This document shows, in pieces, positions 59,199 to 64,000 of a DNA stretch of 64,000 bases. The notes under the pieces are model-generated. The model had not been told where the DNA came from and ran no database searches. It saw nothing but the letters and a program-made list of their open reading frames with translations. Each line of letters opens with the position of its first letter. Position 1 is the first letter of the stretch. This DNA is from Apostichopus japonicus. Its lineage: Eukaryota; Echinodermata; Holothuroidea; Aspidochirotida; Stichopodidae. The position numbers and the translations under genes were made by a program. The stretch covers positions 14,991,111 through 15,055,110 of the forward strand of contig NC_092576.1 in the NCBI RefSeq assembly GCF_037975245.1. The letters run 5' to 3'.

Positions 59199-60823
59199 CT
59201 CCTCACCTCACCTCACCTATCCCGGAGTCTGGTAGACCGTAGGGGCGCCACAGATGCCCTCCCAACTATTGCTTTCCATTTCTTCCTATCCTCTGCCTCT
59301 CGAAGGCCATCAGGCAGTTTGAGGCTCGTCCACTCTGGGATGTTGTCCTCCCAACTTTTCCTCTGTCTGCCTCTCCTTTTTCCTCCCGGTACCGTGCCCT
59401 GCAGGATCGTCTCAGCCAGTCCTGTAGATCTTGTGACATGACCATACCATCTCAATTTGCGTTTTTTCACAATGGTGAGGAGTTCATCGTAGGGCCCGAT
59501 AGCCTGGCCAATTCTTTTCCTCACTTCTTGATTGGAGATGTGGTCCCTGTAGGATATATTGAGGAGTCTGCGGTAACATCTCATTTCTACAGTTTGTATC
59601 CTCCTTTCGATGTCTGCTGTCATGGTCCATGACTCATGACTCATAGGCGTAGAGGAATATGGAGGTGACAAGGGAGCGCATCAGTCGGATCTTTGACCGG
59701 AGGGTGATGTTCCTGTCCTTCCAAATTAGCTTCAGTTTCGTTACTGCTGATGTTGTCTGTGCAATCCTGGAGATTATTTCTGACTTTGAACCTTCATCTG
59801 TTACTATTGCTCCCAGGTACTTGAAGCTCTGAACCGTTTCCAGCTTTTCGTCATTGGCCCTGATGTCTACGTTGATGCCATCGCTGCTATTGGTCATCAG
59901 TTTGGTTTTTTGTGCATTGACCTCCATCCCGTAGGCTGCCGAGGTCTTGTCGAGGCGTTCCACTAGACTGGAGAGCTCTTCTTCTTTTCCTACAAAGGCA
60001 TCAATGTCATCGGCAAAACGTAAGTTGTCACATGTTCTGCCACCGACGCTCACTGTCCCTTCATGCATATCTAGAGCATCCGACATGATTTTCTCGAGGA
60101 AAACGTTGAAGAGAGTAGGCGAGAGCAAGCAACCTCGCCGGACTCCGACTGTTGTCCCGAACCACTCCCCTATTGCACCATTGAAGATGACTGCGCTGGT
60201 GGCTTTGTCATAAAGCTGTTGGATCACTCTGGTGAGGTTGACATTGAAGTTGTAGTGTCTCATAGTTGCCCATAGAGCCGCATGCCAGACTCTATCAAAA
60301 GCCTTTTTGAAGTCTATAAAGACATGGTAGAGGTCTTGCTGGTGTTGTAGGTAACGTTCGCACAGTATTTCTGAGATTGAAGATCTGCTCTGTCGTGCTG
60401 CGACCAGCTCTAAATCCAGCCTGCTCCTCCGCAATGATTGCTTCTGCTTGTGGTTTTAGTCGGTTTAGCAAGATCTTTAGCATTACTTTACTCGGGTGGC
60501 AGATGAGGCTGATTGTGCGATAGTTCTGGCACTGTTGCAAGTTGCCTTTCTTTGGAAGGGTGATGACCAAAGACTGTGTCCATGGTGTGGGCCAGTTTCC
60601 TGTCTGCCAGATCTTTTTGCAGATTGTGTGTAGTGTGTTGATGGCAGCTTCTCCCCCTGTTTGAATCAGCTCTGCTGGGATGTTATCCACTCCTGCTGAC
60701 TTGCCCTTTTTCAGTGATCTAACAGCTGCTTCTACTTCCTCCCTAAGGATAGGGTGTTTGTCAGTGTTACTGGCAGGTGGGACATCGAGTATCTCCTGGT
60801 CTACCTCAGCTATGTGGTTGTAT
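59199..60823 (-). mobile_element. 5'-truncated RTE-like LINE with near-intact reverse transcriptase
   Basis: The minus strand encodes the RT and C-terminal part of an endonuclease-RT polyprotein: KKGKSAGVDNIPAELIQTGG, LPKKGN, EEQAGFRAGRSTTEQIF, FIDFKKAFDRVWH, GVRRGCLLSPTLFN, the catalytic box NLRFADDIDAF, then LKWYGHV-type KLRWYGHVTR and GRQRKSWEDNI. The endonuclease is absent (truncation at about 60823). Two small lesions break the frame: one extra base near 60369 and a 7-bp duplication at 59631-59644. After the stop the element ends in GGTGA repeats with virtually no 3' UTR. TATTATTAC at 59190-59198 and 60824-60832 is a likely target-site duplication. Clade assignment is by recognition only. 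Confidence 0.85.
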
Positions 60824-60832
60824 TATTATTAC

Positions 60833-63180
60833 AACATTACTTAAAAAAAATTGATGGTCTATTTTGTTAATCAATTTGTTTTTTGCTAACCTGCAGGAGC
60901 CTATCAGGCATCGATCAGGCATGACACACTCTGATCATCCACGCGGCTGATTATCTGTTATATTAACAAACCTGTCACGTGGCACTGCTATATACAACCA
61001 ATACATCAATGCAACACACAAACGAACAAACAGATTCTGGAAATGACGTGACGGTCATTATTGTCTTGAATTCTTAGTCATGAAGGTCGTCGACATCAGT
61101 TATTGAGAAACCGGGTTTTACAGAGTAAATAACTGATTAACGCACACTGAACGACTTTTTTCTGTTAGCGATCAGTGCTTGCTTTGGGTCACGTTAAAAT
61201 TGATTTACAAGTGTTTGCAATGATTTTTGAAAAGAGCTCGATGGGATATACCTGATATCACCGTGCTCGATTTCCCTTGTATTGGTGCTGTTGGCACAGT
61301 CCATTCGAGTCGGTAGCATTCAGCATATATGATATTTTGAGGATGACGTTGGTTTTACATTGCAGTGCGTGGACTATTGGACAAGTAGTACTTTGATCCT
61401 ATTATTATATCGTGAACATTTTTTTTTTTATATTTAACAAGAGTCCATTAGTGCTATACAGGGTTTTGACTTTATGATTCATCATCATGTCGAGAAGTCT
61501 CTTAAACGCCTACACTGTCACCCACAAAAAGAATGCAAGTGGCAATGCGACACATTCGCCTAGCGGCTATCCAAAATCAAAATGCAATGTAAAAAAGAAA
61601 TACTCCAACCAACTAATGATGCAGAACAAGTTTTATAAATTCAACTTCTTAAGTGAATAGGTATTTATTGAGGAGGAACTTTCTCCTTAAAATAATAAAA
61701 AAAAGGAACATGCAAAATAAAGGTTACAGCGTTCTGTAATACTGCTTAGGAACACGTAGGACTCCTGAATACTTAGAGATAACAGATTGCTTTGGCGCAA
61801 TCTTTACCAGAGGATAACATATACTAGATTTAGCTTAACTACTGAAAAGGTTAAGACTTTCCAAAGTTTTGATACCCCTGGATCTTTTTCAATTGCGAGA
61901 GAGCAAACTGGCACGTATAAATTTAGTCTTAATATATATTAATTGGATATTCTTTTCTCTATCAAAGAATGAGATTACCTCTTCTAGTCTGAAGAGCTTT
62001 CCCCCCTTTACATCATGAAATTCTGATTTAACATTTATCTTAAAAAAAAAATGAGTTCTGAGTTGTCACTATGACGAATATTGCCTAAAGGTGTTGACAA
62101 TACTTGTTGACACGTGGTTGCTGATATCAAGTTGTGGTAGGTGTTATAGTCGGTGATAAAACTATCCTCAAAAGCTTCCGGTCTTCGACCCAATGTGAGA
62201 GGAAAGTGGCACTGTATCGGAAAAAAATACACAATCAGATTCTCTGATAATACTTTGTCCAAATACAATATACTAAACATGTTGCATAAATTTATAATAC
62301 AAAATTTGTAACAATAAGCCATATATGAATCTTGAACAAAGTTTAGTTTGTTCCACATACAAACAAAAATTGGTTAAACTCAAACATATATACATTCCTA
62401 CTCCAAAGCTATGGTGAGCACATCATAACTCTCCTTTATGCACACTAACCTCATGTTCACTCCACTAAACATATAACCCCTCTCTGCCAAAATCACTTGA
62501 ATTAATTTGTAATGCTATAAAAGTTACCATCACTATTACAATCATAGCAAACATCCACTTTCTTAAGGAAAGTCAATTAAGGCGTGACTTTTACTATCCA
62601 ACATAATGAAAAATTACTACACAAAATTAAACTGACTTTTGTATGCATATTCACCTCCAAAAGTATACAAACTTTAAAGTGGTTGCATCCCAAATATTAC
62701 ATATACAGAACAGATTACTATAACAAGTTTCTACTTACAATGGTTCCAGTTCTTAAACTGTCAGACGAGCTCTGCAATACAGCTTTACTTTATCCGGTCA
62801 GGTGATGTACTTCCATCCCAACTCTGCCGACAAGCTGCCCTATCCAGAACACTAAATATTGTGTGATACTGGAATCTCCAGGGAAAAATTGTGTTTCAAG
62901 CTTTCACAGTTAAATGCCAGATATTAATTAAAGTATGCCAGCCCAGGCTTCAATACAGGTATCCTATATATAGGATCCTGTGCCCCATGATATGAAAATC
63001 ACAATATTGTAGCTCCGTCTTTTTCAGCTAAGAGATATAGCAGGACTCAATCCGATGATGGTATTTTGGAGAGTGAATAAAAATCTTATCCAACACTCAC
63101 TTCACTGGCTGGATGTGATGTCACACATAATTAATAGTGTATCAATTTGCATAACTTGGCAATACAATACATTGTCATCT
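60833..63180. other. Unassigned non-coding DNA
   Basis: No gene or known element. There is a perfect 16-bp palindrome, ATCCTATATATAGGAT, near 62961. The 73-codon open frame at 62584-62805 has no recognisable similarity. Confidence 0.35.
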
Positions 63181-63185
63181 TGACT

Positions 63186-63326
63186 ATGTCCTGCCCTGGT
63201 AGGTTTCTTTTGTGTGCACTAGCTATGCTATGCTACCCTGTACCTTTGTATTATTATACTATGCCCTGACCTGGTGATGTTTCTTTTGTATACATACTCA
63301 ATTATGCTACCTTGTATTTTTGTAGT
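63186..63326 (+). repeat. Short tandem duplication, two units of about 75 bp
   Basis: ctatgccctgacctggtgat echoes tgtcctgccctggtaggttt. Both are followed by ttcttttgt, then atgctaccttgta or atgctaccctgta. Confidence 0.65.
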
Positions 63327-63329
63327 GAA

Positions 63330-64000
63330 TAGAGGGATTAGGGTTTATGTAAATTGTCCTACATCCTTGGATACTACTTTCCAACATCAACAACAACCAG
63401 CATTGACTAAAGTAAAAGTTACTAAAAAAAACTTTCTAAAATAAACAGCTGACAGATTGACTTCTTCTGTCATACAAATACAAATTAACTAAATTATACT
63501 ATTCTAATGTGACATACACAATATGTTTACAACAAGCCGTCAGTCTCCAGATTGCACAATTGATACCGCATACGAACAGCGCTTTGGAATCAGATACATA
63601 TAAATTAAAGTGAACAATTTCTAGTCATGTCACATGTCCACAGCAAGGAAATAACCCTTTGGAATAAAATGCGCAATTAAAACAACAATTGGACAACGTA
63701 ATACTGATGGGTCAGAATGCTGTACGGTCTAAGCCAGTCACAAGATCGAAATCAGAACAATGATGAAGTATCATATTCTCTTTGCTTGTAAAATAGAAAC
63801 ACAAATGGACAGGTCATGGCTGGGTATAAATACTACTTGTATTCTTTTAATCTGAGCTAGTTGGTACCGGCTCCCGAATATTTGTGCAATTAAAACCGCG
63901 TGTTGTTGCATTTTTCCGTTACTAGCGAGGTACACACAACTATACATAACACACATAACGCATTTTCCTTACCTTTGCAATAACTACAACGTTAATTTCC
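63330..64000. other. Unassigned non-coding DNA at the right edge
   Basis: Nothing supportable; no exon of a neighbouring gene was recognised. Confidence 0.35.

Noticed and set aside
62584-62805. Small gene of 73 codons
   Set aside because: No recognisable motif, AT-rich codon usage like the surrounding non-coding DNA, and no splice or promoter context.
40966-64000. A third receptor copy
   Set aside because: I looked for the Cys-loop FPKD box, the M2 CLLAL stretch and the exon 4 WNP motif on both strands and found none.

Overview
This window is animal nuclear DNA. It is AT-rich, intron-rich and crowded with retroposons, MITEs and satellites, with no operons and no bacterial or organellar genes. 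A marine deuterostome fits best, and an echinoderm such as a sea cucumber is my weak guess; the basis is the ancient nicotinic-receptor exon structure plus the mix of Tx1/L1-like and RTE-like LINEs and tRNA-derived SINEs. I could not test this against a database.

The only confident host genes are two paralogous Cys-loop (nicotinic acetylcholine receptor-like) ligand-gated channel genes on the + strand. Copy A enters from the left edge, and only exons 5-7 are inside (393-4912). Copy B is complete: seven coding exons at 27320-33355, 411 codons, with a TATA box and a likely poly(A) signal. Exon sizes 146/45/110 nt are the ancestral nicotinic receptor pattern. All splice phases agree, and both copies appear intact. 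The genes lie in a segmental duplication: about 1-17690 matches about 30072-40965. The blocks since diverged by insertions. Copy A gained a 3.77-kb TIR element with subterminal ACGT palindromes (8671-12438), a TTAA-flanked MITE (14846-15417) and a huge 9-bp minisatellite in intron 5. Copy B has a 0.86-kb segment with a hammerhead-like core (36062-36925), a perfect 226-bp tandem duplication and several large microsatellites in its introns. A decayed LINE was already present before the duplication and survives in both blocks.

Between the blocks (17690-27100) lie a 40-bp satellite, a 1.56-kb tandem duplication carrying tRNA-like SINE heads, and a near full-length but dead Tx1/L1-like LINE on the minus strand. 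The right third (41-64 kb) is mostly featureless. Exceptions are a SINE-like repeat split by a LINE insertion with a 16-bp target duplication (about 46940-47862), a tRNA-like sequence, one candidate signal-peptide exon (53457-53592, minus), a 93-bp tandem repeat, and a young 5'-truncated RTE-like LINE (59199-60823).

Functionally the window reads as a locus where a divergent receptor-channel gene was duplicated and its introns and flanks were then remodelled by repeats. The receptors lack the usual charged pore rings and the paired loop C cysteines, so they are probably non-alpha or unorthodox subunits.
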